This document shows positions 42,895 to 51,372 of a stretch of 64,000 nucleotides of DNA, one piece after another; the stretch's first letter is position 1, and every line of letters starts with the position of its first letter. Where the stretch lies: positions 79,862 to 143,861 of the forward strand of contig CANROC010000009.1 of assembly GCA_947632175.1 (NCBI GenBank), in the 5' to 3' direction. Under the pieces are notes generated by a model, which was not told the DNA's origin, did no database searches, and saw only the letters and a program-made list of their open reading frames with translations. The translations under genes and the position numbers were made by a program. The stretch is from an uncultured Oscillospiraceae bacterium (GTDB lineage Bacteria; Bacillota; Clostridia; Oscillospirales; Oscillospiraceae).

Positions 42895-45197
42895 GTCCGG
42901 CTCCTCGCGTAAAGCTCCGCCGGCTCTAGGCCCTCGCCCTCGACCCGGACGGTCATCTCTCCCCCGTCGGGGATCACCACGGCCAGGGCCCTGCCCCGGT
43001 ACGTCTCGTATTCGCCGCTGAGAAAACGGCTCTCCGTCCTGGGGGCGGCGCTGCCGAAGGCGAGAAGCGTCCCGCCGGCGACGGTGACGCGCAAAATCCT
43101 GTCCGCGCCGGCCTCTATGACGCCGTTTTCCCCGATGAGGTCCACGTGGATAAACTGAAGCCTGCCCGCGAAGGCCCCGCCCTCCGGCCTGAGGCCGATG
43201 GAGAGCTTCCCGGCGGCGGAGGTGAGGGACGATTCGGCGATTTTGTTCCCCGCCCCGTCCTCCGCCACGGCCCGGAGGGTACCGGGGGTATAGGGGAGGT
43301 CGAAGACGGCCACGCAGTTTTCGGTGGGAGCGGAGCCCACCGGCTCGCCGTTCAAAAAGAGGGCGATCCGAGGGGCCTGGGAGACCACTTCGACCCTGGT
43401 GGGAACCCCCTCCGACCCCCGCCAGGACCATGTCGGAACCCCCTCGGACCCCCGCCAGGGACCCTTATAGAGAGGGGTTTTTTCGGGTCTCGGAGGCGTG
43501 GAGGCGATGTAAGGCGTCTTGCGGACGCCCCAGACCGTCATGGCAAGACCGCCCTCGGCGTTGTCGTCGCCCAGGATGTCGAAGGCCCCGGCGTCCGCCA
43601 GGAGCCAGGGGTAGGGCTTGGCGAAGGCCATGGCGTCCGGGGAATCGCTCCAGGCCCCCAGGCCCGTCTCCCCCAGGTAGTCCCAGGCCGTCCACATGAA
43701 GTCCCCGATGAGGTAAGGAGTCTTCTCCACCGCCGCCCAGTTCTCCGCCAGCATCCAGGGGAAGGTCTCGCTCCCCACGATGACGCGCCCCGGGTGGAGC
43801 GCCCCGTCCGGGGCATAGCGGGGGGAGGCGTAGTTGTAGCCGGCGATGTCCACGATGTCCAGATAGGGCGAGACGGCCCGGTCGGCCTCGTCGCTTGCGG
43901 ACACGTCCAGCATCCCGTGGAACTGCCGCGCCATCAGGGCGTTGAAGGAGGCGCTGTCGGTGACGGGAGACTCCTCCCAGGGGTCGGGCACGCCGTGGGC
44001 GCGCCGCCAGGAGCCCAGGAGGATGGGGTAGTTGGCCCCGGTGGTGACGGGGCGGTCAGGGTCCAGCCCGTGGAGGGTATCCGTCAGGGCACGGGCCAGC
44101 CGAAGGCCCCGCTCCTCCCCCGGCTCGGAGACCTCGTTGCCGACAGACCACATCACCACGCTGGGGTGGTCGTAGTCCTTGTCCACCATGGCCGTGAGGT
44201 CCCGCCGCCAGTTTTCCTCAAACCGGTCGGCGTAGTCGAAGGGGGTCTTATGGCGGTACCACATGTCCCACGCCTCGTCCATGACATAGACGCCTAGGGC
44301 GTCACAGGCGTCCAGCATACTTTTGGACGCCGGGTAGTGGGTGGAGCGGATGGCGTTGAAGCCGGCGGCCTTGAGGCGGCGGACACGCCGCCACTCCGCC
44401 TCCGGGAAGCTGCGCGCGCCTAGGATGCCGTTGTCGTGGTGGACGCAGCCGCCCCGGAGCTTGACGGTCTTTCCGTTGACGCGAAAGCCGGCGGCGTCCC
44501 AGGCGAGGGTGCGGATGCCAAAGGAGACGCTGGCGGTGTCGCCGCTTGGAAGAACGGCGCGGCAGGTGTAAAGGTGGGGCGTCTCGTCGCTCCAGAGCTT
44601 GGCGCCGGGGACGGCGAGGGTCACGCGCTCCCCCTCCCCGGAGGCCACAAGGTCGTCGCCGTCCAGGATGTCGATGTGGACCCACCGCCCCGCGCTGACC
44701 TCGATGACGGCGGGGTCGTGGGAGAGGGTCCTGATTTTCAAATCGTAGGGCCCGATGTGCTCCCGCTCCCCCAGCCAGAGGAAGACGGGGCGGTGGAGGC
44801 CCGCGCCGGAGTAAAAGCGGGAGTTGGGAAGGCCCGTGCCGTCCACGCGGACGAGGAGGGTGTTCTCCTCCCCCGGCCGCACGCCGTCGCCGGGGATGAG
44901 AAACTGGCTGTACCCGTAAGCGCAGCCGCCCACAGGCTCGCCGTTTAAGAAGACCTCCGCCATGGGGCAGGCGGCCTCGAACTCGAAGAGCACGGACTTG
45001 CGCCGCCAGCTTTCCGGGGCCGTGAAGGTCTTTTCGTAGAGGTAGACTCCGCCCTCGAACCAGGCGTTGCCGGGGCCGCCGGGGCCGTCAGGCCGTCGGG
45101 CCTCCGTCTGCATGGCGTCGTGGGGCAGGAGGACGGAGACAGGCGCGGCGCCCTCCTTGCGGAACGTCCAGCCGGTGTTGAAATCGAATCTTTGCAT
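42891..45197 (-). CDS. Glycoside hydrolase family 2 enzyme (beta-galactosidase-like)
   Basis: 768 residues from ATG 45197 (MQRFDFNTGW), no signal peptide. N-terminal jelly-roll sugar-binding domain, Ig-like domain, TIM barrel with acid/base Glu in 'MWSVGNEVSEPG' and nucleophile Glu in 'IVGSETFPWML', then C-terminal beta domains of the DUF4982 kind. A tandem 'WRGSEGVPT' duplication sits between barrel and C-terminal part (see 43401). It overlaps the GH3 gene by 4 bp and has its own promoter, so the pair forms a cytoplasmic glycoside-degradation operon. Confidence 0.88.
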   Translation of the reverse strand: MQRFDFNTGWTFRKEGAAPVSVLLPHDAMQTEARRPDGPGGPGNAWFEGGVYLYEKTFTAPESWRRKSVLFEFEAACPMAEVFLNGEPVGGCAYGYSQFLIPGDGVRPGEENTLLVRVDGTGLPNSRFYSGAGLHRPVFLWLGEREHIGPYDLKIRTLSHDPAVIEVSAGRWVHIDILDGDDLVASGEGERVTLAVPGAKLWSDETPHLYTCRAVLPSGDTASVSFGIRTLAWDAAGFRVNGKTVKLRGGCVHHDNGILGARSFPEAEWRRVRRLKAAGFNAIRSTHYPASKSMLDACDALGVYVMDEAWDMWYRHKTPFDYADRFEENWRRDLTAMVDKDYDHPSVVMWSVGNEVSEPGEERGLRLARALTDTLHGLDPDRPVTTGANYPILLGSWRRAHGVPDPWEESPVTDSASFNALMARQFHGMLDVSASDEADRAVSPYLDIVDIAGYNYASPRYAPDGALHPGRVIVGSETFPWMLAENWAAVEKTPYLIGDFMWTAWDYLGETGLGAWSDSPDAMAFAKPYPWLLADAGAFDILGDDNAEGGLAMTVWGVRKTPYIASTPPRPEKTPLYKGPWRGSEGVPTWSWRGSEGVPTRVEVVSQAPRIALFLNGEPVGSAPTENCVAVFDLPYTPGTLRAVAEDGAGNKIAESSLTSAAGKLSIGLRPEGGAFAGRLQFIHVDLIGENGVIEAGADRILRVTVAGGTLLAFGSAAPRTESRFLSGEYETYRGRALAVVIPDGGEMTVRVEGEGLEPAELYARSRT
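43401..43462. repeat. 33-bp tandem repeat inside the GH2 gene
   Basis: Two nearly identical units 33 bp apart, each with gaacccc-ct-c-gacccccgccagg, encode WRGSEGVPT twice with WS between. Frame is kept. Confidence 0.85.
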
Positions 45198-45222
45198 CAA
45201 AGCGCCCCCTTTCATTTTTTCC

Positions 45223-45251
45223 ATTGTAATCCGGCGCAAAGGAGCTGTCAA
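45223..45251 (-). promoter_or_regulatory. Promoter of the GH2-GH3 operon
   Basis: Minus-strand TTGACA (45246-45251), 17-bp spacer, TACAAT (45223-45228). Confidence 0.8.
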
Positions 45252-45255
45252 GCGG

Positions 45256-45284
45256 TTGTGTTTTTGGGAAAAAACATGTATAAT
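45256..45284 (+). promoter_or_regulatory. Promoter of fbp
   Basis: TTGTGT (45256-45261), 17-bp spacer, TATAAT (45279-45284). It is back-to-back with the GH2 promoter; the two -35 boxes are 4 bp apart. Confidence 0.65.
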
Positions 45285-45315
45285 ACTTGTAAAATGGGAA
45301 AAAGGAGCGGATCGT

Positions 45316-47286
45316 ATGCCGGAAACAAGTCAGGAGCTGCGCTATCTTCAGAGCCTCGCCCAGCGCTTCCCCACCATCGCCTCCGCCGCCAGCGAGATCA
45401 TCCGCATCGAGGCGGTGCTGAAGCTTCCCAAGGGAACGGAGCACTTCATGTCCGATCTCCACGGGGAGAACGAGGCGTTCATCCATATCCTCAACAACGC
45501 CTCCGGGTACATCCGGGAGAAGATCGACACGGTGTTCGGGGAGGAGCTGCCGGCCGGCGAGCGGGCGGACCTTGCCACGCTCATCTACTACCCGGAAAAG
45601 AAGCTTCCCGCCCTGAAGCTGGCCCAGACGGACCTCCAGGTGTGGTATAAGCGGACGCTCATGGAGCTCATGACCCTCTGCCGGTTCGTCTCCTCCAAGC
45701 ATACCCGCGCCCACGTGCGCAAATGTCTGCCCCAAAGCTGTGCCTACGTGCTGGACGAGCTTCTCCACGCCCACTTTGAGGACCACAACAAGAAGCTCTA
45801 CTACGAGACGATCATGGACTCCATCATCGCCTACCACCGGGCGGACGCCTATATCCTCCGCTTTTGCGAGCTTATCAAGCGGCTGGCGGTGGACAGGCTT
45901 CACATCGTGGGGGACCTCTTCGACCGGGGACCCAGGCCGGACCTCATCCTGGAGCGGCTCATCGAGCACCACGACGTGGACATCCAGTGGGGCAACCACG
46001 ACGTTGTCTGGATGGGCGCCGCCGCGGGAAGCCCCGTGTGCGTGCTGACGGTGCTGAAAACCACCTTCGCCTACAACAACACGGACACTTTGGAGCACGG
46101 CTACGGCATCACTCTCCGGGAGCTGGACCACCTGGCCCAGGAGGTCTACGGCGGGTCCGACGTCAGCCGCTGGATGCCCAAGGAGGACGGGCGGCGGCCC
46201 ACCACGCAGGAGAAGCTCCGGCGGGTGGCGCAGATGCACAAGGCCGTCACCGTCATGCTTTTGAAGGCGGAGGCGGAGGTCATCGCCCGGAACCCGGATT
46301 TTCAGATGCGGGGCAGAGATTATGTTAACCAAATCGACTTTCAGGCCGGCACGGTGCGGTGCGGCGGGGCGGTCTATCCCCTGCTGGACCGGGATTTCCC
46401 CACGGTGGACCCGGAAAACCCGGCGGCCTTCACCGAGGGAGAACGGGAGGTCCTGCGGGACCTCATTCGGGGGTTCCGGCACAGCAAGCTTTTGCAAAAG
46501 CACGTCCAGTTCCTCTATTCCGTGGGGTCGGTCTACAAGGTGACCAACGGGAACCTCCTTTTCCACGGGGCGGTGCCCATGACCGGGGACGGGGACTTCG
46601 CGAAGGAGACCTTTGAGGGCCGGGAGTACGCCGGGAGGGCGCTCTTTGACTACTGCGACAAACGGGCGCGGCAGGGGTACTTCGCCCCGGAGGGCAGTCC
46701 CGAGAGGGTCGCGGGGCAGGATTTTCTCTGGTACCTCTGGTGCGGGCGGCTCAGCCCCATCTACGGGCGCAGCGCCATGACCACCTTTGAGCGGCTCTAT
46801 ATCGCCGAGGCGGAGACCCATAAGGAGGTCAAGAATCCCTATTATACGCTGATCGCGCGGCCGGAGACAGCCCGGAGGATCCTCAGCGAGTTCGGGCTGG
46901 AGGGCGAGGATACCCACATCATCAACGGCCACGTCCCCGTCCGGGCCGTGGAGGGCGAAAGCCCGGTGAAAGGCGGCGGGAAGGTCATCGTCATCGACGG
47001 CGGCTTCTGCCGGGCCTACCACGAGAAAACGGGCATCGCCGGATATACGCTGGTCTACAACTCCCGGGGGCTCACTCTGCGCACCCACCAGCCCTTTGAG
47101 AGCGCCGAAAAGGCCGTGAGCGCCGACGAGGACATCGCCTCCTCCAGCGAGTACATCTACACCGCCCCCCACCGCCTTTTGGTGGAGGACACAGACGAGG
47201 GGATCGAGAAGCGGGCGCTCATCGAGGATCTGAAGCTGCTGGTGGGGGCGTACAGGACGGGGCGGATCCGGGAGAATGTGGGGTAA
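45316..47286 (+). CDS. fbp: Fructose-1,6-bisphosphatase, class III
   Basis: 656 residues, the length and sequence type of the Firmicutes class III enzyme. Metallophosphatase motifs: 'HFMSDLHGENEAF', 'HIVGDLFDRGPRPD', 'IQWGNHDVVWMG' and the later 'HIINGHVPV'. It hydrolyses fructose-1,6-bisphosphate in gluconeogenesis using divalent metal. ATG 45316 follows AAAGGAG. It is monocistronic with its own promoter and ends in a hairpin at 47288. Confidence 0.95.
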   Translation: MPETSQELRYLQSLAQRFPTIASAASEIIRIEAVLKLPKGTEHFMSDLHGENEAFIHILNNASGYIREKIDTVFGEELPAGERADLATLIYYPEKKLPALKLAQTDLQVWYKRTLMELMTLCRFVSSKHTRAHVRKCLPQSCAYVLDELLHAHFEDHNKKLYYETIMDSIIAYHRADAYILRFCELIKRLAVDRLHIVGDLFDRGPRPDLILERLIEHHDVDIQWGNHDVVWMGAAAGSPVCVLTVLKTTFAYNNTDTLEHGYGITLRELDHLAQEVYGGSDVSRWMPKEDGRRPTTQEKLRRVAQMHKAVTVMLLKAEAEVIARNPDFQMRGRDYVNQIDFQAGTVRCGGAVYPLLDRDFPTVDPENPAAFTEGEREVLRDLIRGFRHSKLLQKHVQFLYSVGSVYKVTNGNLLFHGAVPMTGDGDFAKETFEGREYAGRALFDYCDKRARQGYFAPEGSPERVAGQDFLWYLWCGRLSPIYGRSAMTTFERLYIAEAETHKEVKNPYYTLIARPETARRILSEFGLEGEDTHIINGHVPVRAVEGESPVKGGGKVIVIDGGFCRAYHEKTGIAGYTLVYNSRGLTLRTHQPFESAEKAVSADEDIASSSEYIYTAPHRLLVEDTDEGIEKRALIEDLKLLVGAYRTGRIRENVG

Positions 47287-47287
47287 G

Positions 47288-47357
47288 GTCGAAAAAGGCC
47301 GTTGGCCTTTTTCGACAAAGGGGAACGTGCGAAAGACCCCCGGAAAAAATGCTCGAT
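47288..47357. mobile_element. Deletion derivative of the MITE-like element
   Basis: Begins with the perfect hairpin GTCGAAAAAGGCC-gtt-GGCCTTTTTCGAC (47288-47316), then acaaaggggaacgtgcgaaa, and ends with ccggaaaaaatgctcgat (47340-47357). The same two blocks occur at 539-582 and 804-821 but there with about 220 bp between them. The hairpin also sits directly after the fbp stop codon and may act as its terminator. Confidence 0.5.
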
Positions 47358-47386
47358 GGGGGGTTGTCCGCTTTCTCCTGATATGC

Positions 47387-48790
47387 GTATTATAGCACAA
47401 AATGAGTAATTTGTCCAGTATTATTTTAGTATTTTGAAGTATCTTTTTGTAGGGGCGGGTTCTAAACCCGCCCGCGTTTTTCGGTGCCGCTCTGGTATCC
47501 CACGTTCGCTGCCCCCCTGCCCCCCTCCTACGAGGAGGGGGCGAAAAAGGTTGCGGCTTCGCCGCTGTTTTGATTTGCCCGCGCGGCGGGGACGGGGGAC
47601 GAAGGACGGGGGCTCGAATCCCCCTACCCCCTTTGCCCCAACAGGGGGGCAAAAAGGTTTTGCGCCGCTTTGCGGCGCAAGCTCGATTTTATGCGCCGCA
47701 AAGCGGCGCATTGAATATAAAAAGCGGCGCGAAGCGCCGCAACCTTATTCCCCCGACCCCTTTTTCGGAAAAAGGGGTGCCGCCGCGGCGGCGGGGTATT
47801 CGAGCCCGTGGAGCGTAACGAATGCTTCCGGTGAACGAGACATACTGCGTGCGGGCCGCCAAGAGTGGCGGCCCCTACAAGGTATGTTGTGGGAAACGTT
47901 CCGAAAAACGAATCCGCCCAAATTACGCCGTAGGGGCCGCCACTCTTGGCGGCCCGCGTTGCAGTTTTGAACCGGCCCCGTTCACCGCCGTAGGGGTCGC
48001 CGTCCTCGGCGACCCGCGTTGCGATGATCTCCGGTGTCGGTTGAATGGGATAACATTCCACTTTTTCCGTAGGGGCGGACCCATGTGTCCGCCCGTGGCT
48101 ACGTTGCGGGACGGGAACGGTTCCGATAAAACGGTAAATGGCGGTTATCGGAGGCATGGGCCGCCGTGGGCGGCGGCCCGTACGGCGGTGTTCGGGACAG
48201 GTCAATAGACGCAACGCGGGCCGCCAAGAGAGGCGGCCCGTACGGCGGTGATTGGAACGTGTCAATTGTCGATGGGCGGGTCGCCGGGGACGGCGACCCC
48301 TACGGCGGATTTCGCAAGCCGGTGGCGCGGCGGCGGGGGCGGGTGGGTGGGGAATATAAAGAATGCGGCAAAGCCGCAAACCTTTTTCCCGCCGCCGTGG
48401 GCGACGGCCCGTACGGCGTTATTCGGAACGTGTCAATTATCGAAAGGCGGGTCGCCGGGGACGGCGACCCCTACGGCGGATAACGAAGCCGGCAAAATGA
48501 ACGCACCTGTTCCCGACACGTTAGCCCGTCCAAGGTCGGGGACAGCCGCGAAGCGGCAGGGGTGGGTCCGTACGGCGGCGGGGGCGGGCGGGAATAAAAA
48601 AATGCGGCGCAAGCCGCAAACCTTTTCCCGACGCCTCGGGATAGACGCCCCCACCCTGCCCGTCGCTGCGCTCGGGCGCCTCTCCCGGAGGGAGGGGCTT
48701 TGGGGGCGGCGGCGGGCCTTTTCGGCGGTGCGCGCCACCTCCCCTGAGGGGGAGGTGGAAATGCGTAGATTTATTTTTGTTTTGCTAAAA
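47387..48790. repeat. Long intergenic repeat mosaic, copy 1
   Basis: No gene. Starts gtattatagcacaaaatgag and continues with the shared modules: ggcgggttctaaacccgcc (about 47455-47475), cctcctacgaggagg (about 47525-47540), gcgccgctttgcggcgc, ccccttttt/aaaaagggg with the gccgccgcggcggc module (about 47755-47805), several gggccgcc/ggcggccc modules, the ggtcgccgtcctcggcgacc type and the gggcggac/gtccgccc module. To about 48197 it runs collinear with 53203-53983. Beyond that more gggccgcc, ggtcgcc and ctcccggaggg modules follow. Confidence 0.8.
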
Positions 48791-48796
48791 TAATGC

Positions 48797-48825
48797 TTGA
48801 CAAATAGTTTGTTTTGTGGTATAAT
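48797..48825 (+). promoter_or_regulatory. Perfect consensus promoter pointing into the cysK 3' end
   Basis: TTGACA (48797-48802), exactly 17 bp, TATAAT (48820-48825). No plus-strand gene follows: transcription would run antisense into cysK, whose stop codon is 32 bp downstream. Confidence 0.75.
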
Positions 48826-48856
48826 ACGGGTAGTTGAACGGGCTTGGCGTGGTGGA

Positions 48857-49783
48857 TCAGTCGAACATCGGGGTGGAAAGGTAGCGGTCGCCGGTGTCGG
48901 GGAGGAGGGCGACGATGGTCTTGCCGGCGTTTTCGGGGCGCTTGGCAAGCTCGATGGCGGCCCAGAGGGCGGCGCCGGAGGAGATGCCCACCAGGACGCC
49001 CTCGGAGCGGCCGATGAGCTTGCCGGTCTTGAAAGCGTCGTCGTTTTCCACGGGGATGATCTCGTCGTAGACGGAGGTGTTCAAAATCTCCGGGACGAAG
49101 CCCGCGCCGATGCCCTGGATCTTGTGGGGGCCGGAGGTGCCGCGACTCAGCACCGGGGAGGCGGCGGGCTCCACGGCCACGATCTTCACGGAGGGCTTTT
49201 GGCTCTTGAGGTACTCCCCTACCCCGGTGACGGTGCCGCCGGTGCCCACGCCGGCGACGAAGATGTCCACGGTCCCGTCCGTGTCCTCCCAGATCTCGGG
49301 GCCGGTGGTGGCGCGGTGGACGGCGGGATTGGCGGGGTTTGTAAACTGGCCGGGGATGAAGCTGTGGGGGGTCTGGGCGGCCAGCTCCTCGGCCTTGGCG
49401 ATGGCGCCGGACATGCCCTTGGCGCCCTCGGTGAGGACCAGCTCGGCCCCGTAGGCTTTCATGATCTGGCGGCGCTCCACGGACATGGTCTCCGGCATGA
49501 CGATGACGGTGCGGTAGCCCTTGGCCGCCGCCACGGCGGCAAGGCCGATGCCGGTGTTGCCGGAGGTGGGCTCAATGATGACGCTGTCGGGCTTGAGAAC
49601 GCCCCGGGCCTCGGCGTCCTCGATCATGGCCAGGGCCACGCGGTCCTTCACGGAGCCGGCGGGGTTGAAGTACTCAAGCTTGGCGACGATCCGGGCCTGA
49701 AGGCCCAGGGATTTCTCAATGTGCGTCAGCTCCAGAAGGGGCGTTTTGCCGATGAGCTGGGAGGCGGAGGTGTAGATGTTCAT
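48857..49783 (-). CDS. cysK: Cysteine synthase A (O-acetylserine sulfhydrylase)
   Basis: 308 residues, normal CysK length. PLP Lys in '[15 protein letters not shown]', the substrate loop '[18 protein letters not shown]', the phosphate-binding '[18 protein letters not shown]' and C-terminal '[13 protein letters not shown]'. It makes cysteine from O-acetylserine and sulfide. ATG 49783 has GAGG seven bases upstream. It lies 25 bp after metY and is probably co-transcribed. Confidence 0.94.
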   Translation of the reverse strand: MNIYTSASQLIGKTPLLELTHIEKSLGLQARIVAKLEYFNPAGSVKDRVALAMIEDAEARGVLKPDSVIIEPTSGNTGIGLAAVAAAKGYRTVIVMPETMSVERRQIMKAYGAELVLTEGAKGMSGAIAKAEELAAQTPHSFIPGQFTNPANPAVHRATTGPEIWEDTDGTVDIFVAGVGTGGTVTGVGEYLKSQKPSVKIVAVEPAASPVLSRGTSGPHKIQGIGAGFVPEILNTSVYDEIIPVENDDAFKTGKLIGRSEGVLVGISSGAALWAAIELAKRPENAGKTIVALLPDTGDRYLSTPMFD

Positions 49784-49808
49784 GGGATGACCTCATTTCG
49801 TCAAAAAT

Positions 49809-51095
49809 TTATGCTTGCGCGGCGGCGAAGCCCTGCGCGAGGTCGGCGAGGATGTCGTCGATGTGCTCCGTGCCGATACTGAGGCGGATAGTGCCGGGGG
49901 TGATGCCCTGGTCGGCAAGCTCCTCGGGGCTCAGCTGGCTGTGTGTGGTGGTGGCCGGGTGGATGACGAGAGACTTCACGTCCGCCACGTTGGCAAGGAG
50001 GGAGAAGATCTCCAGGCTGTCGATGAATTTGTAGGCCGCGTCCTGGCCGCCCTTGATTTCGAAAGTGAAGATGGAGCCGCCGCCGTTGGGGAAGTATTTC
50101 TCGTAGAGCGCGTGCTGGGGGTGGTCGGGAAGGCTGGGGTGGTTGACCTTGAGGACCTGGGGGTGATTGGCGAGGTACTCCACCACCTTTTTGGTGTTCT
50201 CGGCGTGGCGCTCCAGGCGCAGGGACAGCGTCTCGATGCCCTGCAAAAGCAGGAAGGCGTTGAAAGGGGAGATGGTCGCGCCGGTGTCCCGCAGGAGGAT
50301 GGCGCGGATGTAGGTGACGAAAGCGGCGGGGCCCACCGCGTCCACGAAGCTGATGCCGTGGTAGCTGGGGTTTGCCTCCGCGATGGGGGCGTATTTGCCG
50401 CTCTTTTTCCAGTCGAACTTGCCGCTGTCCACGATGATGCCGCCCAATGTGGTGCCGTGGCCGCCCAGGAATTTGGTGGCGGAGTGGACCACGATGTCCG
50501 CGCCGTGCTCGATGGGGCGGATGAGGTAGGGCGTGCCGAAGGTGTTGTCGATGACCAGGGGGATGCCGTGGGCGTGGGCGATCTTCGAAAGGGCGTCGAT
50601 GTCCGGGATGTCGGAGTTGGGGTTGCCGAGGGTCTCGATAAAGATGGCCTTGGTGTTGGGTTGGATGGCGGCGGTGACCTCGTAGTGGTCGTGGATGTCC
50701 ACGAAGGTGGCGGTGACGCCGTAGAGGGGCAGGGTGTGGGCCAGGAGATTGTAGCTGCCGCCGTAGATGGTCTTCTGGGCCACGATGTGGTCGCCCTTCT
50801 GGGTCAGGGCCTCGAGGGCGTAGGTGATGGCCGCCGCGCCGGAGGCCACGGCAAGAGCGGCGACGCCGCCCTCCAGGGCCGCCACGCGCTTTTCCAGCAC
50901 GTCCTGGGTGGAGTTGGTGAGGCGGCCGTAGATGTTGCCGGGGTCGGCCAGGCCGAAGCGGTCGGCGGCGTGCTGGCAGTTGTGGAAGACGTAGCTGGTG
51001 GTCTGGTAGATGGGGACGGCGCGGGAATCGGTGGCAGGATCGGCCTGCTCCTGGCCTACGTGGAGCTGGAGCGTTTCAAATTTGTAGTTGGACAT
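49809..51095 (-). CDS. metY: O-acetylhomoserine sulfhydrylase
   Basis: 428 residues, Cys/Met metabolism PLP family of MetY length. '[20 protein letters not shown]', '[20 protein letters not shown]', the Schiff-base Lys in '[18 protein letters not shown]' and the C-terminal '[18 protein letters not shown]'. It makes homocysteine from O-acetylhomoserine and sulfide. ATG 51095 follows GAGAGGT. Its leader holds a 5' hairpin and a candidate leader peptide; cysK follows. Confidence 0.93.
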   Translation of the reverse strand: MSNYKFETLQLHVGQEQADPATDSRAVPIYQTTSYVFHNCQHAADRFGLADPGNIYGRLTNSTQDVLEKRVAALEGGVAALAVASGAAAITYALEALTQKGDHIVAQKTIYGGSYNLLAHTLPLYGVTATFVDIHDHYEVTAAIQPNTKAIFIETLGNPNSDIPDIDALSKIAHAHGIPLVIDNTFGTPYLIRPIEHGADIVVHSATKFLGGHGTTLGGIIVDSGKFDWKKSGKYAPIAEANPSYHGISFVDAVGPAAFVTYIRAILLRDTGATISPFNAFLLLQGIETLSLRLERHAENTKKVVEYLANHPQVLKVNHPSLPDHPQHALYEKYFPNGGGSIFTFEIKGGQDAAYKFIDSLEIFSLLANVADVKSLVIHPATTTHSQLSPEELADQGITPGTIRLSIGTEHIDDILADLAQGFAAAQA

Positions 51096-51205
51096 GATTT
51101 GTACCTCTCTTTTTTGTCATGATTTTTGGATAAACAGTGGGAGGTACGGCACATTCGTCCAAAGCGGAAGTTGGCCCGCAGCTGGGGCTCCAGGAAGAAG
51201 GTCAT
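51056..51205 (-). CDS. Candidate leader peptide upstream of metY
   Basis: A 49-codon frame starting at ATG 51205: MTFFLEPQLRANFRFGRM, then CRTSHCLSKNHDKKERY and on to TAG at 51056-51058. It overlaps the first 40 bp of metY in another frame, so its translation would affect metY translation. It has two closely spaced Cys (CRTSHC) and a third later, which would fit a cysteine-responsive leader, by analogy with Cys-rich leader peptides of other bacteria. A GGAAAGGA stretch lies 11-13 bases upstream. Whether it is translated is unknown. Confidence 0.4.
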   Translation of the reverse strand: MTFFLEPQLRANFRFGRMCRTSHCLSKNHDKKERYKSCPTTNLKRSSST

Positions 51206-51229
51206 GGCATTCAGGGTCCTTTCCTAATT

Positions 51230-51246
51230 CCTATCTGCTCGATAGG
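51230..51246 (-). promoter_or_regulatory. 5'-end stem-loop of the metY leader
   Basis: CCTATC and GATAGG pair over 6 bp around a 5-base loop. The predicted metY transcript begins about two bases before it, so the hairpin would cap the RNA 5' end. Confidence 0.45.
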
Positions 51247-51254
51247 TTATTGGA

Positions 51255-51283
51255 ATCATACCACTGCGCGTCTTCCCTGTCAA
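51255..51283 (-). promoter_or_regulatory. metY promoter
   Basis: Minus-strand TTGACA (51278-51283), 17-bp spacer, TATGAT (51255-51260). Confidence 0.8.
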
Positions 51284-51309
51284 GGGGGAAACGGAATTTT
51301 TTACGTGCC

Positions 51310-51338
51310 TTGACAGGGGGGACCGGCTGTGCTATGCT
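51310..51338 (+). promoter_or_regulatory. Promoter of the large membrane protein gene
   Basis: TTGACA (51310-51315), 17-bp spacer, TATGCT (51333-51338), divergent from the metY promoter. The gene starts 35 bp downstream. Confidence 0.75.
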
Positions 51339-51372
51339 GGAGGATGTTGACACGGGAAAGAGAGGGTTGGGT

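Noticed and set aside
42895..43431. N-terminal extension of the GH3 frame
   Set aside because: It overlaps the GH2 gene out of frame, is Arg/Gly-rich and matches no domain; ATG 42894 with an ATGA overlap is the natural start.
47608..47624. GGGGGCTCGAATCCCCC looks like a tRNA T-arm (also at 53425-53441)
   Set aside because: The rest of the cloverleaf is missing: no acceptor stem, D-arm or anticodon arm around either copy. It is one module of the repeat mosaic.
45088..47652. Long minus-strand open frame opposite fbp
   Set aside because: It is a shadow of a GC-rich gene; composition is biased to His/Asp/Gly/Val and there is no ribosome site or family.
48797..49882. Plus-strand open frame after the perfect promoter at 48797
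   Set aside because: It mirrors cysK codon structure (Gly/His/Asp-rich, no family), so an antisense RNA is more likely than a protein.
51088..51372. Upstream extension of the DUF6056-like protein
   Set aside because: It precedes the promoter at 51310 and covers the metY leader on the other strand; ATG 51373 fits better.
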